Positions 7,433-13,075 of a stretch of 13,075 bases of DNA are shown in pieces. Position numbers and translations under genes: made by a program. Each line of letters starts with the position of its first letter. Within the stretch, counting starts at the first letter, position 1. The stretch is from Entrophospora sp. SA101 (lineage: Eukaryota > Glomeromycota > Glomeromycetes > Entrophosporales > Entrophosporaceae): positions 1 to 13,075 of the forward strand of contig CAUDNR010001316.1 of NCBI GenBank assembly GCA_958430865.1, written 5' to 3'. The notes under the pieces are model-generated. The model saw only the letters and a list, made by a program, of their open reading frames with translations. It did no database searches and was not told the DNA's origin.

Positions 7433-7633
7433 TCCAAGCATTATTAGTATTAGATAATTTTTACACTTTTAAGCATATGACATTTTCTCTCCTTTACCCA
7501 TTTTAGTTTACCCATGTAACCATTAAAAAATAATTTTTATACAGTAAAAGAATGGTGGTCACAAAAATATCACAAATCTCAAACATAATTGAATAAATTA
7601 GATTCATTTGAAAGCTTATCATTTACTTTATTA

Positions 7634-7646
7634 AATAAAAAATAAA
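7634..7646 (+). terminator. Overlapping poly(A) signals
   Basis: AATAAA occurs at 7634-7639 and 7641-7646, about 200 bp past the stop of the candidate gene at 7170. It is a weak call, because A+T-rich DNA yields this hexamer often. Confidence 0.25.
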
Positions 7647-7781
7647 TAAACATGAAATGCTATTGTCAATTTTCTGTAATGCTAATTCATATCTTTTTTT
7701 GCTAAATTTTTGTCTTTGAAATTTTAACATGTAATTTTTTAATAATATCTCTGATACAAATATATACATAATAATCATACA

Positions 7782-7904
7782 AAAAATTATACCAGTCTAT
7801 AGCAAAAGTTCTGGAGGTTGTATATACTTCATACTTCCGGATTTTCTAGAATTTTGTCAATTATGTTATAATCTAAGGTCTTCCGATTCTCTGGTATAAT
7901 TTTT
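7782..7904. repeat. 123-bp inverted repeat
   Basis: AAAAATTATACCAG (7782-7795) is repeated as its exact complement CTGGTATAATTTTT (7891-7904). The interior, including CATACTTCCGG near 7830, has no partner. It may be a very short MITE or a chance fold; no target duplication is clear. Confidence 0.45.
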
Positions 7905-8002
7905 AATAGATAATTTTGGCTACTTTTCCATTGAAAACAATATTTTGCAATGCTGTATATTATCCAATGTATTTTACCTATAGAATTAAAAATCGTGTTA
8001 AT

Positions 8003-8093
8003 ATACAATGTAAACTCAACAAGTCAGCCATTTATTTATATTATCAAGTACTACAACTGATTGTTGCATCTGACTTATCAAGTTTACATGTAT
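8003..8093. repeat. 91-bp hairpin with about 24-bp arms, TA-flanked
   Basis: ATACAATGTAAACTCAACAA followed by GTCAG (8003-8027) pairs with CTGACTTATCAAGTTTACAT followed by GTAT (8070-8093). The arms differ at a few positions and one indel. The hairpin is bordered by T/A, so a TA target site is possible. It looks like a minimal Tc1/mariner-type MITE or a foldback. Confidence 0.5.
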
Positions 8094-8095
8094 AG

Positions 8096-8182
8096 TCATT
8101 GATGTTCTTCACCTATTCTTAATAAATCTATATCTGAATCTGATATAATATTATTATTTCCAAGATAAAATAAAACATTATA
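8096..8182 (-). other. Short protein-like open frame next to the hairpin
   Basis: The minus strand from 8182 to the TGA at 8098-8096 is open for 28 codons and reads FYLGNNNIISDSDIDLLRIG then EEHQ. The hydrophilic composition resembles a true C-terminus more than random A+T translation. There is no ATG in frame and no recognised family. It may be a last exon or a relic. Confidence 0.18.
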
Positions 8183-8482
8183 TCAGTATTAGCAATAGGA
8201 AGGGAGGGTTTTTAGGAAATTTACTTGAATAGGAAAGATTACAACTTTCTATATCAATTACAATTTAAACCTTGCTTGACATGCCTATTTTTTCCATCCA
8301 TTTTAAACTTTTGCTTTGTCCATAATTTCATACAAATAAAATTGCTTTACCAATTTGGATATAACTTATAATAAAAAAGTTTCTGCTATGCCCAAAATAG
8401 TTATATTACTTATTAGAAGTCTTTGCCCAAATTTTCATATAATAATATATATAGCACTTTACCAAAATCAGATGTTACCTCA

Positions 8483-8503
8483 ATTATGATAATCCAGGGT
8501 CCT
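8483..8503 (-). repeat. Second solitary end of the GGACC...GATTATCATAAT family
   Basis: ATTATGATAATCCAGGGTCCT matches 464-484 at 19 of 21 bases. Facing it at 8707-8717 is CAGGGACCCTG, so CAGGGTCCTG (8495-8504) and the complement of 8707-8717 also form an inverted pair around 224 bp. That pair would be a CAGGG-type (hAT-like) terminus, but I see no 8-bp duplication. Both readings are open. Confidence 0.4.
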
Positions 8504-8556
8504 GTTTGCTTAGCACACAAGATTGTTGAAAATTTAATATACTGTACATATCAGAA

Positions 8557-8801
8557 ATATGTGTAACATATTTGCAGGGATCATTACTCAGGCAAAATAT
8601 GATGAAAAGGAGATATAATAATTAATTGAAACAATAAATTTTTGCTCTTAAATTTATGTCATTTGTTCATTTAATACTTTTCATTGAAATGTCAGATGAT
8701 ATCGGCCAGGGACCCTGATCATATTATATCAGATATTAATATGTAATTTGTAAAAAAAAACTATGAATCTGTATATACAAATATGCACATGTTACACATA
8801 T
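8557..8801. repeat. Inverted repeat ATATGTGTAACAT
   Basis: ATATGTGTAACAT at 8557-8569 has an exact inverted copy at 8789-8801. Similarity fades quickly on either side. CAGTGAGTTATCAAATCC begins at 8809, just outside the right arm, and could be the left end of the hAT relic that follows. Confidence 0.3.
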
Positions 8802-8901
8802 GTTTGTGCAGTGAGTTATCAAATCCATACATACACACATACCTTAATGTGATATCTCACAGAACCAGGGTCACAATCAGCCTCAATTTGTAAGTGTTGA
8901 A

Positions 8902-10110
8902 AATAGTTTGTCCTCCTCTCAATTAGGAAGACCAGCAATCTAAGGTTTGGGTACATTTTATTAAAGAACATATTAAAAATTCTAAAGGCTATTTCTCTGT
9001 TAAATGTTTGTACTGTCCCAAAAAATTTCAACATGGAGAAGCATCAAGACTTGTGGCTCATTTAGCAAAATATTAGGTGTGACACGGAAATAAGAAAAGA
9101 GTATCTTGAATCAATTAGCCAAAAAAATGCTAGAACCAATAGCATTCCACTTCTTCAAAACTAATGAATGGATACCTGACAAAATGTTTTCATGAGCAGG
9201 AATTATTTCATCAAATTGTTGTTAATTTCATCACATTTGACAAAACAGATATTAATATCAATTGCAGGACATTGCAGATTAAGTATCATATATATATTAA
9301 AATTAAAATGTAACAGCCTATTTTTAAAAATATTTCATTATTTTCATAATTGAGACAAACTTCATTATTAAAGCAAAGTAAAACCACACTATTAGAGCTT
9401 TCTAATGAATATTTTTTATACCAAAAGGAATGAATTATTTACATAAGCTATGGCTATTCAAAAATGGCATCACATTTATATTTCAAAGAAAGATTTTCTT
9501 TTCAATTTTGCTGTAGATGCTTTGAAAATTAGTGAGAAGATGCAATGTAATTCAAGCTTTCATATGGGAATTACTTTATGTAGGGTGTGTGTTATTGAAA
9601 TGTAGAGAAAAGGAAAAGACCTGAGAAAATAAAAAATGCAGGAGTAACTGTGGTGGAGATCATAAAAAACCAACAGCTTTAAAAAGGGAGTCAATCTATC
9701 TATTTAAAAAAAAATTTGTCTCAAATAATCTTCATGTTACAATATTTTAAATTTCATAACCAATTTGGTAATGATTTTCTTTTGAGATGATAAATTTTCA
9801 AATCCAAATTTTTTCTATAGTTATTTTATCTTGCTTTAGCAGATTTACATATTATATTCAGTTTACTTATTACTGGGTATTTTTAAAGATAACAATGATC
9901 CCTGTCTTTTTTGGATAGTCTATTTTTATATGCATAATAATGTAATGTATTATTAATATTAATAAGACAAATTTATCATCAAAATCTTTGAATTTGAAGA
10001 AGAACAAGAAATTGTAAATATTGTGTTGGATAACCTGAAGTTGATGATGATGAGAGTATTGAGAAGATAAGTGAACCAATTTTAAAATTACAGAAGTTAC
10101 AAATGGTTTG
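8902..10110 (+). pseudogene. hAT transposase, BED finger and C-terminus kept, core lost
   Basis: The plus strand reads NSLSSSQLGRPAI, shifts frame at about 8938, then gives SKVWVHFIKEH...CLYCPKKFQHGEASRLVAHL. This is a BED-type zinc finger: C-x2-C, a conserved W/F pair, then His and a final Cys after a stop and shift at 9074. EIRKEYLESISQKN follows. At 9366-9428 another frame reads KTTLLELSNEYFLYQKE. At 9446-9604 WHHIYIS...FLFNFAVDALKIS...CNSSF matches the hAT C-terminal dimerisation region (W...L..A...LkI...cERnfS.F). Acidic remnants follow at 9985-10110 (FEFEEEQEIVNIVLDNLK; EVDDDESIEKISEP). Only about 1.2 kb remains and the RNase H-like catalytic core is not found, so internal deletion plus many stops have killed it. 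Minus-strand ORFs here are shadows. Confidence 0.7.
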
Positions 10111-10189
10111 GGAATGCACTTAAATGTATACAACAAAAAGATTTAGAAGTTGGTTCTCAAATGATTAAAAATGTACTGAAGTTAAAAAG

Positions 10190-10458
10190 TATAGATGGGT
10201 GTCTAAACTAGACAATGTCTAAAATATAAATTAATTTAAACATTTAGACAATCATGGTCTCAATTGTCTAAAATGCCGAAATTGAATTTTCTATTGGATA
10301 ATTTACTGAACTTTGTGAATGTTGTGTATATACACGTGACTTTTAGTATTTAAAGCAAATCATTACTATTTATATTAATTTAGACATTTAGACATTTTTG
10401 TCTAAATACTATTTTGACTTTAAGACAATCCCAAAAACAATTTAGACACTCATCTATA
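10190..10458. mobile_element. 269-bp MITE with internal TGTCTAAA repeats
   Basis: The ends are inverted copies: TATAGATGGGTGTCTAAACT at 10190-10209 against the complement of 10439-10458, TATAGATGAGTGTCTAAATT (two mismatches). TGTCTAAA or its complement TTTAGACA occurs about eight times, in both orientations, clustered in the outer 90 bp at each side. Such subterminal repeats normally bind transposase. A TA or TATA duplication is plausible, since both ends begin TATA. There is no coding capacity. It lies just after the hAT relic and may have used an unrelated enzyme. Confidence 0.72.
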
Positions 10459-10528
10459 TTAAAAAGAGAAATTTCTTATAGAAGTACCCAAGAAGCAAAA
10501 CAATGTCAAATTGGTGAATTTATGAGTC

Positions 10529-10552
10529 AACAATAATATTAATATTATTGTT
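10529..10552. repeat. Perfect 24-bp A+T palindrome
   Basis: AACAATAATATT followed by AATATTATTGTT is exactly self-complementary. It precedes runs of T at 10556-10580. It might extrude a cruciform, but no function is evident. Confidence 0.7.
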
Positions 10553-10582
10553 ATATTTTTTTTTTTGTTTTTTTTTTTTTTA

Positions 10583-10846
10583 TTAAATAAAAAAAAATTT
10601 TTTTTGTATATACATATTTAATTTATAACACATGATTTGTTCACTTTTGCGGATTCTCAGTTTAGTGGATAAATTTCCTGGAACAAACATGTCCATTAAA
10701 TTGAGAGTCACTGTGTAATATGTTTGTTGAACTTTTTTATTGTAAAGAGCTTTTATTATTAATAAAAAAAAAGAAAATAAATAATAAAATAAATCAATAT
10801 ATGATGTTGTAAAAAATATTCGAAGTTTACTTAATTTCTTAAGCAT
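10583..10846 (-). CDS. Hypothetical protein (87 aa)
   Basis: The ATG at 10846-10844 opens 87 codons. Residues about 10-35 are hydrophobic (FFTTSYIDLFYYLFSFFLLI), encoded by T-rich DNA, and could be a membrane span or an unrecognised intron sequence. Residues from about 35 (ALYNKKVQQTYYTVTLNLMD, then MFVPGNLSTKLRIRKSEQIM) have a balanced composition typical of real protein. The C-terminus ends in poly-A-encoded Lys/Phe. I do not recognise the family. The frame overlaps nothing else convincing on the plus strand. It may be the end of a longer gene that decayed, and the ATG may not be its true start. Confidence 0.3.
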   Translation of the reverse strand: MLKKLSKLRIFFTTSYIDLFYYLFSFFLLIIKALYNKKVQQTYYTVTLNLMDMFVPGNLSTKLRIRKSEQIMCYKLNMYIQKKFFFI

Positions 10847-11006
10847 ATAATAATAACAAATTTGGAATTTTCAAAATACTAAGGCTCTGCCAATTTTTAG
10901 TTTAAGAAAAACTAGCTGATAAGTTTTGAAGCCTGAGTCATGATGAAAAATCTGTCAAATTTGGTGGAGATTGTTGAACAAAAATTAAGGTTTGTGGCTA
11001 ATTTTA

Positions 11007-11263
11007 TTAATAGAAATTTCGACGTTGATCACCAAAAAAATACGATCGTTCGACTGATATGAATTTTGTCATGTATGTTTCATCAACCATATATTTTACT
11101 GGCACTTTATTATTTGTTTCAATTATATAGAGTCAAAGCCTACATTTTCTTGTGAACCTTTCCAGATATAATCCCAATGTTTTCTTGCACACCTTTTGAC
11201 AACGACTCAATACATTTTATATTATCCAATTTACAGTGAAATTTGGATAAAACATCATTTTAT
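11007..11263 (-). pseudogene. Second, badly decayed PKFHCEL-type DDE transposase fragment
   Basis: On the minus strand near 11260 one frame reads MMFYPNF. Dropping one base gives SKFHCKLDNIKCIESLSKGV and QENIGIISGKVHKKM to TAG at 11142-11140. The FYP...KFHC(E/K)L(N/D)xI core, with one missing base between FYP and KFHC, is the same hallmark as in the pseudogene at 2561-2715. The Glu of IE is shifted in this copy (IKCIE). From 11132 to TAA 11009-11007 a third frame reads LYIIETNNKVPVKYMVDETY and MTKFISVERSYFFGDQRRNF. I cannot place that in the family, so it may be C-terminal sequence or another gene. A 40-codon plus-strand ATG frame (10940-11062) overlaps. Confidence 0.45.
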
Positions 11264-11552
11264 TAATTTATTTGTTAAGCTCAATCACGTGTTACGTTCA
11301 AAATTAGAAAGAATATTGATATTTATATGGTTTTAAAAGCTTACAGATCCCGATCCAAGCAATATTTTTTTATCATCACGACGATATATTGCAGGGCCAT
11401 CATATATCGTCTTTATTAAATATGTAACTAATATTCCTTTTTAGGTTATATTATTATTATGTGTATATGGTTGTTTGCCGAAAATTTTTTTTAATTACAG
11501 CAATCATTTCGGTTTTAATTTGAAATAATTTTGGATATTAATATTAATATAA
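11264..11552. other. Gene-poor stretch
   Basis: I see no supported gene. Minor A+T repeats and a TATTAATATTAATAT run near 11535-11550. Confidence 0.35.
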
Positions 11553-11553
11553 T

Positions 11554-12056
11554 TCCGGATTGTTAACGGATTGGCGTTATTATTGTTATTATGGACCTGT
11601 TAAGAATCCATTAATATTAATTAATATTAAGGACTTTTTTTCATCCGGATTGGTAACAGGTCAATAGTAAATATTATCGTATAAAAACATTTATTTGTTA
11701 GAATTTAAAATAATAAAATATTTATTTATTTAATTTGGAGGATGAATTGTTTCAATTTGTGATTTATTATTATTTATTTTTTTAAGAACATAAATTTTTA
11801 AAAAAATCAGGTTTCATTCGTGTTTTTTTTGCATGTTAATAAATTACTAGCATTTGAAAAAAGTCTTTCACTTGGTATAGATGTATTGGATGTTGTAGAT
11901 TGTTAATATTAACGTATTTAACGAATTGTAACACCAAATCCTATTACTACTAATAATAAGCTAACTGTAATCCGTTAACAACCCGTTATGCAATATTTCT
12001 TAACGTTAACTCGGTAATCTGCTAATTACAAGGTTTTAACGGATCGTAACACTAAT
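11554..12056. repeat. Cluster of TTAACGGAT-type repeats
   Basis: Variants of (G)TTAACGGAT and TGTTAAC recur in both orientations. They are TCCGGATTGTTAACGGA at 11554-11570, CCGGATTGGTAACAGGTC at 11645-11662, TTAACGAATTGTAACACC near 11918, GTAATCCGTTAACAACCCGT near 11969, TTAACGTTAACTCGGTAATC near 12000 and TTTTAACGGATCGTAACAC near 12035. A related GATTGTTAATCGGAT is at 12701-12715. Such degenerate subterminal repeats are typical of hAT-type non-autonomous elements, but I cannot define exact ends. Confidence 0.5.
11594..11662. repeat. 69-bp hairpin with palindromic loop
   Basis: GACCTGTTAAGAATCC (11594-11609) pairs with GGATTGGTAACAGGTC (11647-11662) at 14 of 16 positions. The loop starts with TTAATATTAATTAATATTAA (11611-11630), a perfect 20-bp palindrome made of two TTAATATTAA units. 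Confidence 0.6.
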
Positions 12057-12212
12057 TAATTATAATATTAAGAAGAGTAATTTCGGCATTTCAAGGAATT
12101 TACTATGAAAAATGCAAAGCGAGTATAATTCCTAATTCAGATATTCCAAGTGATATTAACTCAAAATTGTTTTTTTTCAGATTATGGTAGCTAAGATTTA
12201 CGGCAAGTCATA

Positions 12213-12512
12213 ATGGAAAATCCCAATATCCAAGTTGAAATTACCTGTAACCCTACTAATAATTGGACAAAATATTTATTGAAATTTATTAAATAACACT
12301 GATAAATCAAAGAAGGTTCAGGTTGTATTAGTGAAACCAGAAATTATCAAATTGAAGATTATTTAATTGATGAAAATTTGAAAAATTTGTATAGAGTTGT
12401 TAATACTATGAGAATTGGGAGATACAAGATTGTCAAAAATATACAATTTAGTATATTAAAAGATTATAATCATTATAATCATTCTAATATTTTATCAAAA
12501 AAAGAAATCTAG
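12213..12512 (+). CDS. Possible two-exon small gene (74 aa)
   Basis: The ATG at 12213 has A at -3 and G at +4 and starts MENPNIQVEIT. The genomic frame then meets stops at 12294, 12300 and 12303. A 75-nt intron fits 12247-12321: GTAACC, a CTGAT branch-like site near 12299, then TTCAG. Its removal keeps the frame and drops all three stops. Exon 2 reads CISETRNYQIEDYLIDENLK and MRIGRYKIVKNIQFSILKDY to TAG 12510-12512. AATAAA follows at 12514-12519. Upstream, TTTTTTTTCAG ending at 12180 is a strong 3' splice site, so more 5' exon may exist. Without splicing, MVAKIYGK...ITCNPTNNW loosely recalls the Helitron N-terminal 'FGKPD...TCNP.W' motif, an alternative I cannot exclude. Confidence 0.35.
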
Positions 12513-12513
12513 T

Positions 12514-12519
12514 AATAAA
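12514..12519 (+). terminator. Poly(A) signal after the candidate small gene
   Basis: AATAAA begins two bases after the TAG at 12510-12512. It is close for a poly(A) signal but in the right orientation. Confidence 0.25.
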
Positions 12520-12560
12520 CTTCCAAACTATTTAATAAGTTTAATTAATCAATTATACAG

Positions 12561-12713
12561 GTAATTATTAATTAGTTACTAATCGGTGAGAGCGATGTAT
12601 TAGGACGGACCAAATTTATCTCTACCAAACCAAATTAGATTTTAAATGTTTATTTATTTGTCTAATTATTAACTGGTTGGTTTCAGTTAATTATTAATTT
12701 GATTGTTAATCGG
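12561..12713. repeat. Direct repeat of a 26-28-bp ...TAATCGG unit
   Basis: GTAATTATTAATTAGTTACT followed by AATCGG (12561-12586) recurs as GTTAATTATTAATTTGATTG followed by TTAATCGG (12686-12713). A partial third copy (TAATTATTAACTGG) lies near 12663. TCTAATTAATAATTAGA near 12740 is close to palindromic. The units belong loosely with the TTAACGGAT cluster to the left. Confidence 0.5.
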
Positions 12714-12779
12714 ATAACAAACAATATATGTTGTATATATCTAATTAATAATTAGATTTGTAAAAAAAAAAATTTTATG

Positions 12780-12785
12780 TTTATT
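12780..12785 (-). terminator. Poly(A) signal for the gene at the right edge
   Basis: On the minus strand AATAAA lies 5 nt past the stop codon of the gene at 12791-13075. Confidence 0.3.
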
Positions 12786-12790
12786 AAATT

Positions 12791-13075
12791 TTAAATTAAA
12801 TCTAAAGCTTTAATAGGTTTAGAAGTTTCAATTATTTTAACACAATTTTTTAACTCATTTAAAACATTATCATCATCGTCATTATTATTATTATTAGTAA
12901 AGGTATGATAATTAATTGGTAAATATAAATATTTGAAATTGTTATTTTTTTCTTTATAATAATTTAGAAAAATTTTAAAAAAATTATCATCAATCATAAA
13001 AAAATTATTATAAAATAATGAAATTTTGATTAGATTTGTTAATTTTGAATTTTTTAATAAATAATTCAATGTAAA
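12791..13075 (-). CDS. 3' end of a leucine-rich-repeat-like protein gene, cut by the window edge
   Basis: The frame is open from the right edge to TAA 12793-12791, giving 94 codons; no start is inside the window, so this is a C-terminal part. The protein reads FTLNYLLKNSKLTNLIKISL, then FFKIFLNYYKEKNNNFKYLYLP. Periodic L/I/F positions resemble degenerate leucine-rich repeats like those of the F-box/LRR-type proteins abundant in arbuscular mycorrhizal fungi. There follows a TNNNNNDDDD tract, encoded by a trinucleotide repeat at about 12868-12895 that could vary by slippage. The tail is VLNELKNCVKIIETSKPIKA then LDLI. There is no F-box here; if present it would be upstream, outside the window. 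Ligand and function are unknown. This is one of the two most credible host genes. Confidence 0.6.
   Translation of the reverse strand, partial: FTLNYLLKNSKLTNLIKISLFYNNFFMIDDNFFKIFLNYYKEKNNNFKYLYLPINYHTFTNNNNNDDDDNVLNELKNCVKIIETSKPIKALDLI

Noticed and set aside
8819..9034. 71-codon minus-strand ORF
   Set aside because: It is the antisense shadow of the hAT BED-finger region.
9870..10136. 88-codon minus-strand ORF
   Set aside because: It lies opposite the acidic C-terminal remnants of the hAT pseudogene and has no recognisable pattern.
10940..11062. 40-codon plus-strand ATG frame (MMKNLSNLVEIVEQKLRFVA...)
   Set aside because: It is protein-like but short, unsupported by splice or poly(A) signals, and overlaps an open frame on the other strand.
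1..13075. CRISPR array, bacterial operon or phage module
   Set aside because: There are no regularly spaced direct repeats with unique spacers and no dense co-directional genes; the sequence is eukaryotic in character.

Overview
The window is A+T-rich eukaryotic DNA (about three quarters A+T by eye). There is no operon structure and no Shine-Dalgarno pattern. Recognisable open frames are short, several carry credible small introns (about 48-75 nt, GT...AG), and most recognisable coding sequence is transposon debris. A BED-finger hAT transposase, a Tc1 relic, a second DDE family with the PKFHCEL hallmark, and an Asn/Asp/Phe/Tyr-rich leucine-repeat-like protein together suggest an early-diverging fungus. 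An arbuscular mycorrhizal (Glomeromycotina) genome is my best guess; this is inference, not proof.

Layout. Positions 1-176 hold the first 58 codons of a minus-strand gene that runs off the left edge. Positions 177-1190 hold a CCAAT box, one stray transposon end and a weak small ORF. Positions 1189-1367 are a decayed hAT-like (CGGBP1/ZBED type) fragment. Positions 2046-2715 are a minus-strand DDE transposase pseudogene, cut at the Asn codon of its CELN motif by a 335-bp MITE (2223-2557) with a TTA target duplication. Directly upstream of it (2891-3109, minus) is an unexplained six-cysteine open frame.

Positions 3431-4839 are a full-length but decayed Tc1/mariner element. It sits inside another reading frame, and joining the flanks at the TA restores that frame and exposes a 48-nt intron. 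Positions 5290-7100 are mainly non-coding: a 26-bp tandem repeat, a 278-bp foldback element and a pogo-like end with a hairpin. Positions 7170-7432 are a possible two-exon small gene.

Positions 7780-8800 hold inverted repeats and further ends of the same dispersed family. Positions 8902-10110 are a hAT transposase pseudogene that keeps its N-terminal BED finger and C-terminal dimerisation region but has lost the catalytic core. Positions 10190-10458 are a MITE packed with TGTCTAAA motifs. Positions 10583-10846 are a hypothetical ORF, and 11007-11263 a second, worn copy of the PKFHCEL transposase. Positions 11550-12715 carry scattered TTAACGGAT-type repeats around a possible small intron-bearing gene (12213-12512). 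The right edge (12791-13075, minus) is the 3' end of an LRR-like protein gene.

The genes do not form a pathway. The window reads as layered transposon insertions between two truncated host genes, with a few small candidate genes that have not been described here before. All domain calls come from reading the sequence by eye; no alignment or database search was run.
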